Position numbers and translations under genes: made by a program
Source of the DNA: Kiritimatiellia bacterium
GTDB taxonomy: Bacteria; Verrucomicrobiota; Kiritimatiellia; SLAD01
Reading direction: 5' to 3'
Length of the DNA: 5,707 bases
Assembly: GCA_007127595.1 (NCBI GenBank)
Contig: SKZA01000039.1
Coordinates: 1 to 5,707, forward strand
Notes under the pieces: model-generated
What the model was told of the DNA's origin: nothing
Databases searched by the model: none
Seen by the model: only the letters and a program-made list of their open reading frames with translations
Part shown: piece by piece, positions 1 through 5,462 of the stretch
Layout: every line of letters starts with the position of its first letter
Position numbering within the stretch: position 1 is the stretch's first letter

Positions 1-131
1 CCTGTTTCCGCCTCCAACCGCTCCGCCAATAGCGTCCCGACATAACGCGACACACTCGTATTATGTTGTGCGGCAAAGATTTTCGCCCTGTGCGCCAATT
101 CGTCAGGCAATGTTATGGTCACATTCTTCAT
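1..131 (-). CDS. Ribbon-helix-helix (CopG/VapB-like) DNA-binding protein, probable antitoxin; 3' end outside window
   Basis: The first 43 codons of a small protein are visible and the rest lies beyond the left edge. It opens with MKNVTITLPDELAHRAK, the short beta-strand of the ribbon-helix-helix fold (residues 3-8) followed by helix A; the AAQHNTSVSRYV stretch (20-31) is the usual turn and start of helix B, and the chain continues as an amphipathic helix (LLAERLEAE). RHH proteins bind DNA as dimers with the paired strands in the major groove. Many of this exact type are antitoxins paired with a PIN-domain VapC toxin, but no partner is visible here, so that role is inferred. The start is well fixed: ATG at 131 precedes the canonical strand with no extra residues, and upstream sequence is promoter. 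Two palindromes cover the promoter, suggesting autorepression. There is no convincing Shine-Dalgarno, and the predicted transcript would begin at or beside the ATG. Fold certain; toxin-antitoxin function moderately likely. Confidence 0.85.
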   Translation of the reverse strand, partial: MKNVTITLPDELAHRAKIFAAQHNTSVSRYVGTLLAERLEAET

Positions 132-163
132 AACACCAGAATAGTGTTACACGAATTTCGTGT
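131..163 (-). promoter_or_regulatory. Tandem palindromic operators over the RHH promoter
   Basis: Two inverted repeats lie side by side and share one base. The first is TAACAC-N7-GTGTTA at 131-149, covering the -10 box and touching the start codon. The second is the perfect 7-bp-arm palindrome ACACGAA-T-TTCGTGT at 149-163, filling the spacer and reaching into the -35 box. Both contain the same core, ACAC-N7-GTGT (133-147 and 149-163), with dyad centres 16 bp apart. RHH regulators commonly bind tandem short half-sites in their own promoters, so this is the likely autorepression site. A further GTGTCAA at 174-180 repeats the one at 160-166. Binding is inferred; the symmetry is seen directly. 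Confidence 0.65.
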
Positions 164-166
164 CAA
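138..166 (-). promoter_or_regulatory. Sigma-70-type promoter of the RHH gene
   Basis: On the minus strand TTGACA (166-161, a perfect -35 box) is followed after exactly 17 nt by TATTCT (143-138, five of six matches to TATAAT). The expected start point, about seven bases beyond the -10 box, falls at about position 131, the first base of the ATG. The messenger would therefore be leaderless or nearly so. The promoter lies in the 45-nt gap after the four-helix gene and points toward the RHH gene. Confidence 0.72.
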
Positions 167-176
167 GTGGTGTGTG

Positions 177-935
177 TCAAAGACGGACGACGCCCTTGCA
201 TTCGGGATAAGCCGAGCAACCCCAGAATTGTTTGCCCGCGTTTTGCCCGGTCTTGGCCGTTCTCAAAACCATGGCCTTGCCGCATTGCGGACAGGCCGGA
301 ATCGGGTCGGAGCGATCTTCCGGACGGGTCTCTTTTCTCCTGTTGCGCGCCGCCAACCGGGCGGCGGCCAGTTGCTCGCTGTAACCGCCCTCCTCAACGA
401 ATTGCGTTTCGGCCGCCTCGATCTGTCGGTCGAGCAGGTAGTTTGCCTGGTTGATCAGACAGATCAGCGCATTCGCGCGCACAGCGGGATCGGCATGGTC
501 GAGCCATGGGGCGTAGAGAGCCCAGCGTTCAGCGTCGGTGAGTTCGGTCAGATCAGTCGGATCCGACGGATCGGTCTGATCTTGCTTGAAGTTCTGCGGC
601 ACACGGCGGACGGCCATGGCGTCGGAGTCGTCCGGCTCCCATTGCCGCATGCGGCGGTGACGAAGAAAGTCTTCGTAGTCGAGCAGGAGTTCTTCCAGGC
701 TGGCGCGAGCGACATTCAGCAGGCGCAGTTCGGTCTGGGAAGAAGTGGCGGCGGCGCGGCTGCCCTCGGCGATATTCTGGCGCCCTGAACGGGCCGCCTG
801 CACCATTTGATCTACCGTGCGGGACCGGGAATCCAGGAACTTCTCACAAAACCAGTAGGTGGCGTCATAGATGATCGTCGCTGTCTGAAAACTACAAGAA
901 TCCCGATAACCGCCACTGGGCCGGAACTTGCTCAT
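177..935 (-). CDS. Four-helix-bundle protein (23S rRNA IVP/S23 family) with suffix domain and C-terminal topoisomerase-type zinc ribbon
   Basis: A 252-residue protein of unknown function with three parts. Residues about 15-95 form the four-helix bundle of the S23/IVP-like family: the signature runs through FLDSRSRTVDQMVQAARSG, then NIAEGSRAAATSS and the NVARASLEELLLDYEDFL helix. Residues about 134-205 are a mainly helical segment (LYAPWLDHADPAVRANALICLINQANYLLDRQ) matching what is known as the four-helix-bundle suffix region. The C-terminus is a zinc ribbon of the topoisomerase I type: C215-x2-C218-x21-C240-x5-C246 with the FWGCSAYPEC motif. A polar linker rich in (T/S)D(P/L) triplets (about 119-134) joins the first two parts. 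The start at 935 was chosen because the reading frame upstream runs back into the photolyase gene and the family begins with such a short lead; no good Shine-Dalgarno is present. It follows the photolyase by 31 nt and may be the last gene of that run. Zinc binding and nucleic-acid contact are likely; the role is unknown. Confidence 0.85.
   Translation of the reverse strand: MSKFRPSGGYRDSCSFQTATIIYDATYWFCEKFLDSRSRTVDQMVQAARSGRQNIAEGSRAAATSSQTELRLLNVARASLEELLLDYEDFLRHRRMRQWEPDDSDAMAVRRVPQNFKQDQTDPSDPTDLTELTDAERWALYAPWLDHADPAVRANALICLINQANYLLDRQIEAAETQFVEEGGYSEQLAAARLAARNRRKETRPEDRSDPIPACPQCGKAMVLRTAKTGQNAGKQFWGCSAYPECKGVVRL
551..586 (-). repeat. Degenerate 9-bp tandem repeat encoding the Asp-rich linker
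   Basis: Four consecutive nine-base units, each starting GATC, are visible on the plus strand: GATCAGTCG (551), GATCCGACG (560), GATCGGTCT (569) and GATCTTGCT (578). Weaker repetition may continue to about 542. Because nine is a multiple of three, copy-number change would alter linker length without shifting the frame. In the protein it gives the repeated triplet (T/S)D(P/L) between the four-helix bundle and the suffix region. Confidence 0.6.
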
Positions 936-941
936 TCGGAC

Positions 942-970
942 ATTCTTGGCATCGCCTAAATCCTTGTCAA
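942..970 (-). promoter_or_regulatory. Possible promoter of the four-helix gene
   Basis: On the minus strand a perfect TTGACA (970-965) overlaps the stop codon of the photolyase and is followed after 17 nt by AAGAAT (947-942), which matches only four of six bases of the -10 consensus. The expected start point falls near the ATG at 935, so this would again be an almost leaderless message. The -10 box is weak and the match may be chance; read-through from the photolyase is the alternative. Confidence 0.3.
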
Positions 971-2388
971 ATCTTCTTTGTCTGTGAAAGAGCCTCCAAG
1001 GCGCGATCGCGAGCCATGGCATGATCGATAACGGGGGCGGGATATCGCCCTTTCAGGTTCACGCCGGATGCCCACGGCTTGTGAATGAGCTTGTCCGGCA
1101 CGTCCTTCAGTTCCGGTACCCATTTGCGCACATAATCCCCTTTGGGATCAAACTTTTCACCCTGCAAGACCGGATTGAAGATGCGGAAGAATGGCGCGGC
1201 GTCCGCGCCGCAACCCGCCGTCCATTGCCAACCCAATGTGTTGTTCGCCAGATCGGCGTCCACCAGCGTGTCCCAGAACCACTTTGCGCCTTCCTGCCAG
1301 GGAATGAGCAGGTCTTTCACCAAGAACGATGCAACGACCATGCGTACGCGATTGTGCATCCAGCCCGTATGCCATAATTCGCGCATGCCGGCGTCCACAA
1401 GCGGGTAGCCGGTGAGTCCTTTCTGCCATGCTTTCAGACCCTTCGTATCTGTCCGCCACGGGAAGTCGCTGAACTCGCCGCGCAACGGCTTCTCCGGCGT
1501 GTGCGGGAAATGAAAAAGGAGATGATGGGCGAATTCGCGCCAGCCGACTTCGCGTAGATAAGTCTCCGCGCCTTTCACCATCCCCTTTACGCGCTGCGAA
1601 GCCGTGGCTTCCTGTACCGCATGCCAGACTTGCCGCGGCCCGATCTCGCCAAAATGCAGATGCGGGGATAAACGAGATGTACCGTGAACGCCCGGTATAT
1701 CCCGATCGCCATGATAGGAGGCCATGGCCTCATCAGTGAATCGGTCCAACGCCTTCCGCCCCCCCCGCTCTCCGGGTGTCCACGCCTCGTAGAAGCCTGT
1801 GTCCCAATCAATGGTCGGCAGCAGTTTCCACGTCTTCAGGCCATCCGACGCGGGCCATTTCGCTGGGGCGCCCAACTTCCGCGGCGCGGGCAACGACTCG
1901 GCGGGATCGGTCTTCGCCAGACACGCCTTCCAGAAAGGCGTAAACACCTGAAACGGATTGCCCGACTTGTTCTGTATCTCCCACGGCTCGTTCAAGAGCG
2001 CGCCGTTGAATGATTTCACCGTGTAGCCGTCCGCGCGCAGGGCGGATTTGATCCGGGAATCGCGGCGGATCAGCGCCGGATCATACAACCGGTTCCAGTA
2101 GATCGTGTCGGCCTTGGTGCTTTTCAGGAGCTTGCGAAGCTCTTCCTCCGACGAGCCGCTACGCAGGATCAAACGCGAACCGGCCCGCTCCAACGATTCG
2201 GACAGGGCCGTCAGCGAATGATGCAACCACCAACGGGAGGCCGCACCCGGTGCCCATGGCGCCTCTTCGTCCGGCGCCCAGATGTACAGCGGAATCACGG
2301 GACGCTTCTGCCGCGCGGCTTCGGCCAGCGCGGGATTATCTTCCAAGCGCAAGTCGCGCCGGAACAAAACTAGAATGGGCGTGCTCAT
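967..2388 (-). CDS. phr: Deoxyribodipyrimidine photolyase, class I (CPD photolyase)
   Basis: A 473-residue flavoprotein, full length for the class, which uses blue light to split cyclobutane pyrimidine dimers in DNA. The N-terminal antenna domain (about 1-130) opens with ILVLFRRDLRLEDNPAL, as usual. The C-terminal FAD domain (about 200-460) has all landmarks: TSRLSPHLHFGEI (237-249), REVGWREF with E280 and W283 (corresponding to E274 and W277 of the E. coli enzyme, which contact the lesion), TGWMHNRVRM (341-350), and NNTLGWQW followed by GADAAPFFRIFNP. N383 corresponds to E. coli N378 near flavin N5. The electron-relay tryptophans are present as W387, W364 and W343 (E. coli W382, W359, W306). 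Residue numbering of the E. coli enzyme is from memory. The antenna cofactor cannot be told from sequence by eye. Start: the ATG at 2388 begins exactly at the conserved strand and has GGAG five bases upstream. It lies 87 nt after rlmN and 31 nt before the four-helix gene. A cryptochrome function is possible but less likely given the complete repair site. Confidence 0.95.
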   Translation of the reverse strand: MSTPILVLFRRDLRLEDNPALAEAARQKRPVIPLYIWAPDEEAPWAPGAASRWWLHHSLTALSESLERAGSRLILRSGSSEEELRKLLKSTKADTIYWNRLYDPALIRRDSRIKSALRADGYTVKSFNGALLNEPWEIQNKSGNPFQVFTPFWKACLAKTDPAESLPAPRKLGAPAKWPASDGLKTWKLLPTIDWDTGFYEAWTPGERGGRKALDRFTDEAMASYHGDRDIPGVHGTSRLSPHLHFGEIGPRQVWHAVQEATASQRVKGMVKGAETYLREVGWREFAHHLLFHFPHTPEKPLRGEFSDFPWRTDTKGLKAWQKGLTGYPLVDAGMRELWHTGWMHNRVRMVVASFLVKDLLIPWQEGAKWFWDTLVDADLANNTLGWQWTAGCGADAAPFFRIFNPVLQGEKFDPKGDYVRKWVPELKDVPDKLIHKPWASGVNLKGRYPAPVIDHAMARDRALEALSQTKKI

Positions 2389-2408
2389 GTGTACTCCGTA
2401 AGTCGGAG
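2389..2408 (-). promoter_or_regulatory. Ribosome site of the photolyase inside a small hairpin
   Basis: On the minus strand the leader reads CTCCG-ACTTA-CGGAG-TACAC-ATG. The GGAG Shine-Dalgarno (five bases from the ATG) is the 3' arm of a five-pair stem with a five-base loop, so pairing would hide it from the ribosome. The stem is short and could be fortuitous. The rest of the 87-nt gap to rlmN (up to 2475) shows neither a terminator nor a convincing promoter. Confidence 0.45.
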
Positions 2409-2475
2409 AACGGGATCAAACCTGTCATGGATTTGGGTTCAACACAGAACGATCAATACTATTCGCCCTTCTTCG

Positions 2476-3558
2476 TCATCGCCCCGCCAACTGGCCACAG
2501 GCGGCGGCGATGTCCACGCCGCGCTCGACACGCACGGTGCACGGCACCCCGTGCTCCTTGAGCACCGCCTGAAAGTTCAACACGCGTTTGCGGTCCGACC
2601 GGTTCAACGGCGCGCCGGGCACGGGATTCCAGGGGATCAGGTTCACATGACACAACAAGGGCGGCTTGCCCTCAGAGCGAAGGAGCTGCGCCAAACGCAA
2701 CGCCTGTTCGGGGAAATCGTTCTTTTCCTTCAGTAACACGTACTCGAACGAAACGCGACGTCGTGTCTTTTCCGTATACGTCCGTGTCGCCTCGACGAGA
2801 TCGGCGATGGGATACCGCCTGTTCACCGGCATCATGTCCGAACGAAGGTCATCGTCGGCGGCATGCAACGAGATGGCGAGATTGATCGGCAGTTCCTCTT
2901 CGGCCAATCGCAGAATGCCGGGCACCAGTCCCACCGTGGAGACGGTGAAATTGCGGGCGCCCATGTTGTAACCGTTCGGATCGTGCAACCGCTCCACGGA
3001 CGTCCACCAGTTATCGTAATTATTGAACGGCTCGCCCATGCCCATGAAAACGATGTTGGATAATTTTCGATTTTCGATCTTCGATCTTCGATTTAAAGAA
3101 GAAAAGAATGCCTGCAGTTCGCGTTCGGCCCAGATGACCTGCTCGATGATTTCGCCTGGCGTGCAGTCGTGCAGGAAGCCGAGTTTGCCCGTGGCGCAGA
3201 ATACGCATTGCATCGGACAACCCGACTGCGACGACACGCACACGGTGGCGCGGTCGGGATAGATCATGAGCACGGTTTCGAGCGGCGAGCCGTCCGGCAG
3301 GTTCCACAGCACCTTGCGCGTCATGCCGTCGTCGCCGGTCAATAGCTTGATCTGCTGCAAATTCCCGATCGTCGTTTCCTTTGCCAAACGCTCGCGCAGG
3401 GCTTTGGACAGGTCGGTCATGTCCGCCGGATCGGAGGTCAGATGCACATACAGATGACGATAGATCTGCTTGGCGCGATACGCCGGTTCGCCCCAGTCGG
3501 CGAGCAGCCGGGTGAGCGCGTCGGGGGACAGATCATAAAGATTGGGTTGAGTCGACAT
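2476..3558 (-). CDS. rlmN: Dual-specificity 23S rRNA A2503 / tRNA A37 C2-methyltransferase RlmN (radical SAM)
   Basis: A 360-residue radical-SAM enzyme that adds a methyl group to C2 of adenosine 2503 in 23S rRNA and of A37 in some tRNAs. The N-terminal RNA-binding part (about 1-95) includes EPAYRAKQIYRHLY. The iron-sulfur motif is CPMQCVFC (C114, C118, C121), preceded by CVSSQSG. C107 and C354 (in AAACGQLAG) match the two mechanistic cysteines of the E. coli enzyme (C118, C355, numbering from memory). MGMGEPFNNYDN (172-183), STVGLVPGI, NLAISLHAA and LIPWNPVPG are all typical, so the enzyme looks intact. The odd feature is residues about 151-165, encoded partly by a 7-bp tandem repeat: the distance from C114 to the GMGEP motif is 59 residues, against about 48 in family members I recall. 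The start at 3558 lies 10 nt after rpoN and lacks a close Shine-Dalgarno, suggesting translational coupling. Confidence 0.96.
   Translation of the reverse strand: MSTQPNLYDLSPDALTRLLADWGEPAYRAKQIYRHLYVHLTSDPADMTDLSKALRERLAKETTIGNLQQIKLLTGDDGMTRKVLWNLPDGSPLETVLMIYPDRATVCVSSQSGCPMQCVFCATGKLGFLHDCTPGEIIEQVIWAERELQAFFSSLNRRSKIENRKLSNIVFMGMGEPFNNYDNWWTSVERLHDPNGYNMGARNFTVSTVGLVPGILRLAEEELPINLAISLHAADDDLRSDMMPVNRRYPIADLVEATRTYTEKTRRRVSFEYVLLKEKNDFPEQALRLAQLLRSEGKPPLLCHVNLIPWNPVPGAPLNRSDRKRVLNFQAVLKEHGVPCTVRVERGVDIAAACGQLAGR
3064..3091. repeat. 7-bp tandem repeat (four units) inside rlmN
   Basis: Plus-strand units are TTTTCGA (3064), TTTTCGA (3071), TCTTCGA (3078) and TCTTCGA (3085), four head-to-tail copies of TYTTCGA. 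On the coding strand they give residues around RRSKIENRKL. The tract is AT-richer than the surrounding gene and looks like an insertion kept in frame together with flanking bases. Similar SKIENRK-type runs are familiar from non-coding simple repeats in environmental bacterial genomes (general recollection, not searched). Confidence 0.85.
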
Positions 3559-3568
3559 GGCGCGCGTA

Positions 3569-4999
3569 TCAATATCCCTTGCGCATGTGCGAGGGGAGGA
3601 TCTTCAATTCTTCGCGGTACTTGGCAACGGTGCGGCGCGCTACCGCCAATCCTTCCTCCTTCAAGCGATTGGTAATGGCTTGATCCGACAGCGGCGCGGA
3701 CGGATTCTCGCCGGCGATCAACTCCGCAATGCGTTCCTTGACGCTCTTGTTCGACACCGTTTCGCCGGTGGCGGTCTTGTACCCCGACGTAAAGAAGTAC
3801 TTCATTTCGTAGATGCCCTGCGGCGTCTGCATGTACTTGCCGGAGACGGCGCGACTGACCGTTGTTTCATGGATTCCGAGCACGTCGGCCACCTGCGACA
3901 TCGTCAACGGGCGCAGGTGCTTGACACCGTGTTCCATAAACGCTTTCTGCACCTTGACGATCTGTTCGGCGATGTTACGGATGGTCTGTTGGCGTTGGTG
4001 AATGCTCTTGATGAGAAAAGCGCCGTTACGAATCTTTTCCTGCACATAGCGGCGCACGTCGGGCGTGGCGTCGCCCGACTCCATCAACTGACGGTACTGT
4101 TTGCTGATACGTAAATGCGGGATCTGCTCGTCGTTCAGGGAAATGATATACTTCCCGTCCACCTTCTGCACGACCACCTCCGGCACGACGTACGACGCCG
4201 TGTCGGACGCGAAACGTCGGCCCGGGCGCGGTTCGAGCGTCGCAATGTATTCCGCGATGCGCTGCACCTCTTCCACGGACGATTTGAGCGCCTTCGCAAT
4301 CTGCGCGTACTTGTGCGCGGCCAACGCATCGAGATGATCCCGCACCACGTCCGCGGCGGGCGTATCGCCCTTTCCCTCGCGTTCGATCTGAAAGAGCAGG
4401 CAGTCTTTCAGGTCGCGCGCGCCCACGCCGATCGGGTCGAACTCGCGGATCACGTCGAGTACCCGCTGCAATTGTTCTCTGGCGGCGCCGGTCGTAATCG
4501 CCAACTCTTCCAGCGTGATGGCCAGATATCCGTCCTCGTTGATGTTTCCGATGATCAATTCGCCCAACTGCGTTTCTTCATCGGACAGACCGGTCAGGGC
4601 CAACTGGCGCAGGAGATGTTCCTGGAGCGATTCCGCCTGCTGAATGGAATCCATCAGGTGTTTGCGCCGTTCCTCTTCATCCTTCGACACGCCCGTGCGC
4701 GTGGCGGTCTGACGAAAATATTCGCGCCAGTCGTCGTCCAGTTGCGCGAGCATTTCGTACTCCTCGCCGAAGTCCTTCACCGCCTCATCCTTCGGTTCGA
4801 GTTCGGGTTCCTGTACCTCGATCTGCTCGTTATCAACGGGGCGCTCCTCCAGCGTGGGGTTCTGTTCGAGTTCCTGCTGTACCAACGTACGCAGCTCGAG
4901 CATCGGCACCTGCAACAACTCCAGCGACTGACGCAACTGGGGCGCCAGCACCATTTGCATGCGCTGTTGCTGTGTCTGGGATAGATAAGGACCGGCCAT
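3569..4999 (-). CDS. rpoN: RNA polymerase sigma-54 factor RpoN
   Basis: A 476-residue sigma-54 factor, normal length, which directs RNA polymerase to -24/-12 promoters that need an AAA+ activator. Region I (1-50) is glutamine- and leucine-rich: LSQTQQQRMQMVL, QLRQSLELLQ and QQELEQNPTLEE. Region II (about 51-115) is acidic (VQEPELEPKDEAVKDFGEE). The core-binding domain follows, with IIGNINEDGYL (149-159) and FDPIGVGARDLKDCLL (187-202). The DNA-binding part has the helix-turn-helix LTMSQVADVLGIHETTVSRAV (365-385) and the RpoN box ARRTVAKYRE (454-463) near the C-terminus. The start at 4999 was preferred over in-frame ATGs at 5056, 5032 and 5029 because the family begins close to the Q-rich segment and the upstream ATGs overlap a likely promoter. 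No strong Shine-Dalgarno precedes it. It is the first gene of a run with rlmN. Its usual neighbours lptB, hpf and ptsN are absent in the part seen. No matching activator is in the window. Confidence 0.96.
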   Translation of the reverse strand: MAGPYLSQTQQQRMQMVLAPQLRQSLELLQVPMLELRTLVQQELEQNPTLEERPVDNEQIEVQEPELEPKDEAVKDFGEEYEMLAQLDDDWREYFRQTATRTGVSKDEEERRKHLMDSIQQAESLQEHLLRQLALTGLSDEETQLGELIIGNINEDGYLAITLEELAITTGAAREQLQRVLDVIREFDPIGVGARDLKDCLLFQIEREGKGDTPAADVVRDHLDALAAHKYAQIAKALKSSVEEVQRIAEYIATLEPRPGRRFASDTASYVVPEVVVQKVDGKYIISLNDEQIPHLRISKQYRQLMESGDATPDVRRYVQEKIRNGAFLIKSIHQRQQTIRNIAEQIVKVQKAFMEHGVKHLRPLTMSQVADVLGIHETTVSRAVSGKYMQTPQGIYEMKYFFTSGYKTATGETVSNKSVKERIAELIAGENPSAPLSDQAITNRLKEEGLAVARRTVAKYREELKILPSHMRKGY

Positions 5000-5027
5000 A
5001 AAGCTTTCGTTTCTGTTAACGGGCAGC

Positions 5028-5056
5028 ATCATACAATGCCGCTTCCGACACCACAA
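5028..5056 (-). promoter_or_regulatory. Likely promoter of rpoN-rlmN
   Basis: On the minus strand TTGTGG (5056-5051) and TATGAT (5033-5028, five of six consensus bases) are separated by 17 nt. The expected start point near 5021 gives a leader of about 22 nt before the ATG at 4999. The -35 box keeps only the TTG half. If right, it rules out the upstream in-frame ATGs as rpoN starts. Confidence 0.45.
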
Positions 5057-5169
5057 CTACCGGAATCCGTGCACCGTCAGGGATGATTTTTGGTCTTTGG
5101 AATCGGATTGAATGTCAGTGAGATACGACACGGGATTGGATATTTCCAACCGGGGGAGGGATTCGCGAC

Positions 5170-5203
5170 GCTCCCCGCGGCCTTGTGCCGTGGGGGCGGG
5201 AAG
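5170..5203 (+). repeat. Palindromic REP-like element, copy A
   Basis: The core at 5173-5195 is a hairpin: nine-base arms CCCCGCGGC and GCCGTGGGG (one G-T wobble) around the loop CTTGT. The reverse complement of copy B (5321-5354) matches this stretch across 34 positions with only a handful of differences, including the loop and the GAAG at the outer end. It has no following T-run, and the upstream position relative to both genes argues against a terminator. Confidence 0.75.
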
Positions 5204-5227
5204 CTGGAGTAAGAGCAAGGCGGGGCA

Positions 5228-5284
5228 GAATGGAGTCTGAACAGGAGCGAGGACAAAGCCTTGGCGCTCCTTCTCGCTCCATTC
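5228..5284. repeat. Inner inverted repeats between the two REP-like copies
   Basis: GAATGGAG (5228-5235) pairs with CTCCATTC (5277-5284), eight bases each. Inside it, AGGAGCG (5243-5249) can pair with CGCTCCT (5265-5271), and the overlapping GGAGCGAG (5244-5251) can instead pair with CTCGCTCC (5273-5280). These are alternative folds nested within the outer 34-bp pair. Confidence 0.55.
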
Positions 5285-5320
5285 AGTCGCGTTAGAGTCA
5301 ACGGTGGCGAAACAGTACAA

Positions 5321-5354
5321 CTTCGTTCCCCCACGGCGCAAGGCCGTGGGGACC
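5321..5354 (-). repeat. Palindromic REP-like element, copy B (inverted)
   Basis: The core at 5329-5351 has perfect nine-base arms CCCCACGGC and GCCGTGGGG around the loop GCAAG. It is copy A in opposite orientation; within the 24-bp palindromic cores (5173-5196 and 5328-5351) only two bases differ. The two copies bound a 185-bp segment (5170-5354). No direct duplication of flanking bases is evident. Confidence 0.75.
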
Positions 5355-5451
5355 ATAAATACGCAACACTCGTGAAGACGAACTCCCCCGCCGCGAGATT
5401 GACGGCTCCTCGCCAACATGATACCCACAGCCAACCACTTCATCAGCACAC

Positions 5452-5455
5452 AGGA
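5452..5455 (+). promoter_or_regulatory. Shine-Dalgarno of fabF
   Basis: AGGA lies seven bases before the ATG at 5463. It decides between that start and an in-frame ATG at 5418, which would add 15 residues unlike the family and has no ribosome site. Confidence 0.6.
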
Positions 5456-5462
5456 CGTACTC

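Larger units (their letters stand above)
5000..5462. other. Divergent spacer between rpoN and fabF
   Basis: No reading frame in these 463 nt looks like a protein; the longer open frames show biased, repeat-derived residues and no recognisable motif. The rpoN-proximal part (5000-5060) holds the likely rpoN promoter. From 5170 to 5354 lies a nested inverted-repeat structure described separately. The fabF-proximal part (5355-5462) holds the fabF ribosome site; TTGACG at 5399-5404 could be a -35 box, but no good -10 box stands at the proper distance. The stretch 5061-5169 shows nothing I can name. Confidence 0.6.

Noticed and set aside
551..586. CRISPR-like or iteron array from the regularly spaced GATC units
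   Set aside because: Units are only nine bases with no spacers, they lie inside a coding region in frame, and the repeated triplet is seen in the protein.
63..788. Plus-strand open frame of 241 codons opposite the four-helix gene
   Set aside because: The minus strand encodes recognisable domains (four-helix signature, zinc ribbon) and the RHH start over the same region; the plus-strand translation resembles nothing and crosses the operator region.
177..935. Avd-type accessory protein of a diversity-generating retroelement (also a four-helix bundle)
   Set aside because: No reverse transcriptase, template repeat or variable repeat is visible, and the sequence signature fits the S23/suffix family with a zinc ribbon.
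3061..3100. rlmN as a pseudogene disrupted by the repeat
   Set aside because: The frame stays open through the tract, and all cysteines, SAM-site motifs and the C-terminal CGQLAG are present.
4115..4984. Plus-strand open frame of 289 codons opposite rpoN
   Set aside because: It is entirely antisense to sigma-54, whose regions I-III and RpoN box are unmistakable; the long antisense frame follows from codon bias.
5173..5196. Strong GC hairpin as a rho-independent terminator
   Set aside because: There is no T-run on either strand after the stem, it lies upstream of both divergent genes, and a second near-identical inverted copy marks it as a repeat element.
5399..5426. fabF promoter with TTGACG as -35
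   Set aside because: The best -10 candidates (around 5419-5425) stand only 14-15 nt away and match poorly, so I did not call it as a feature.
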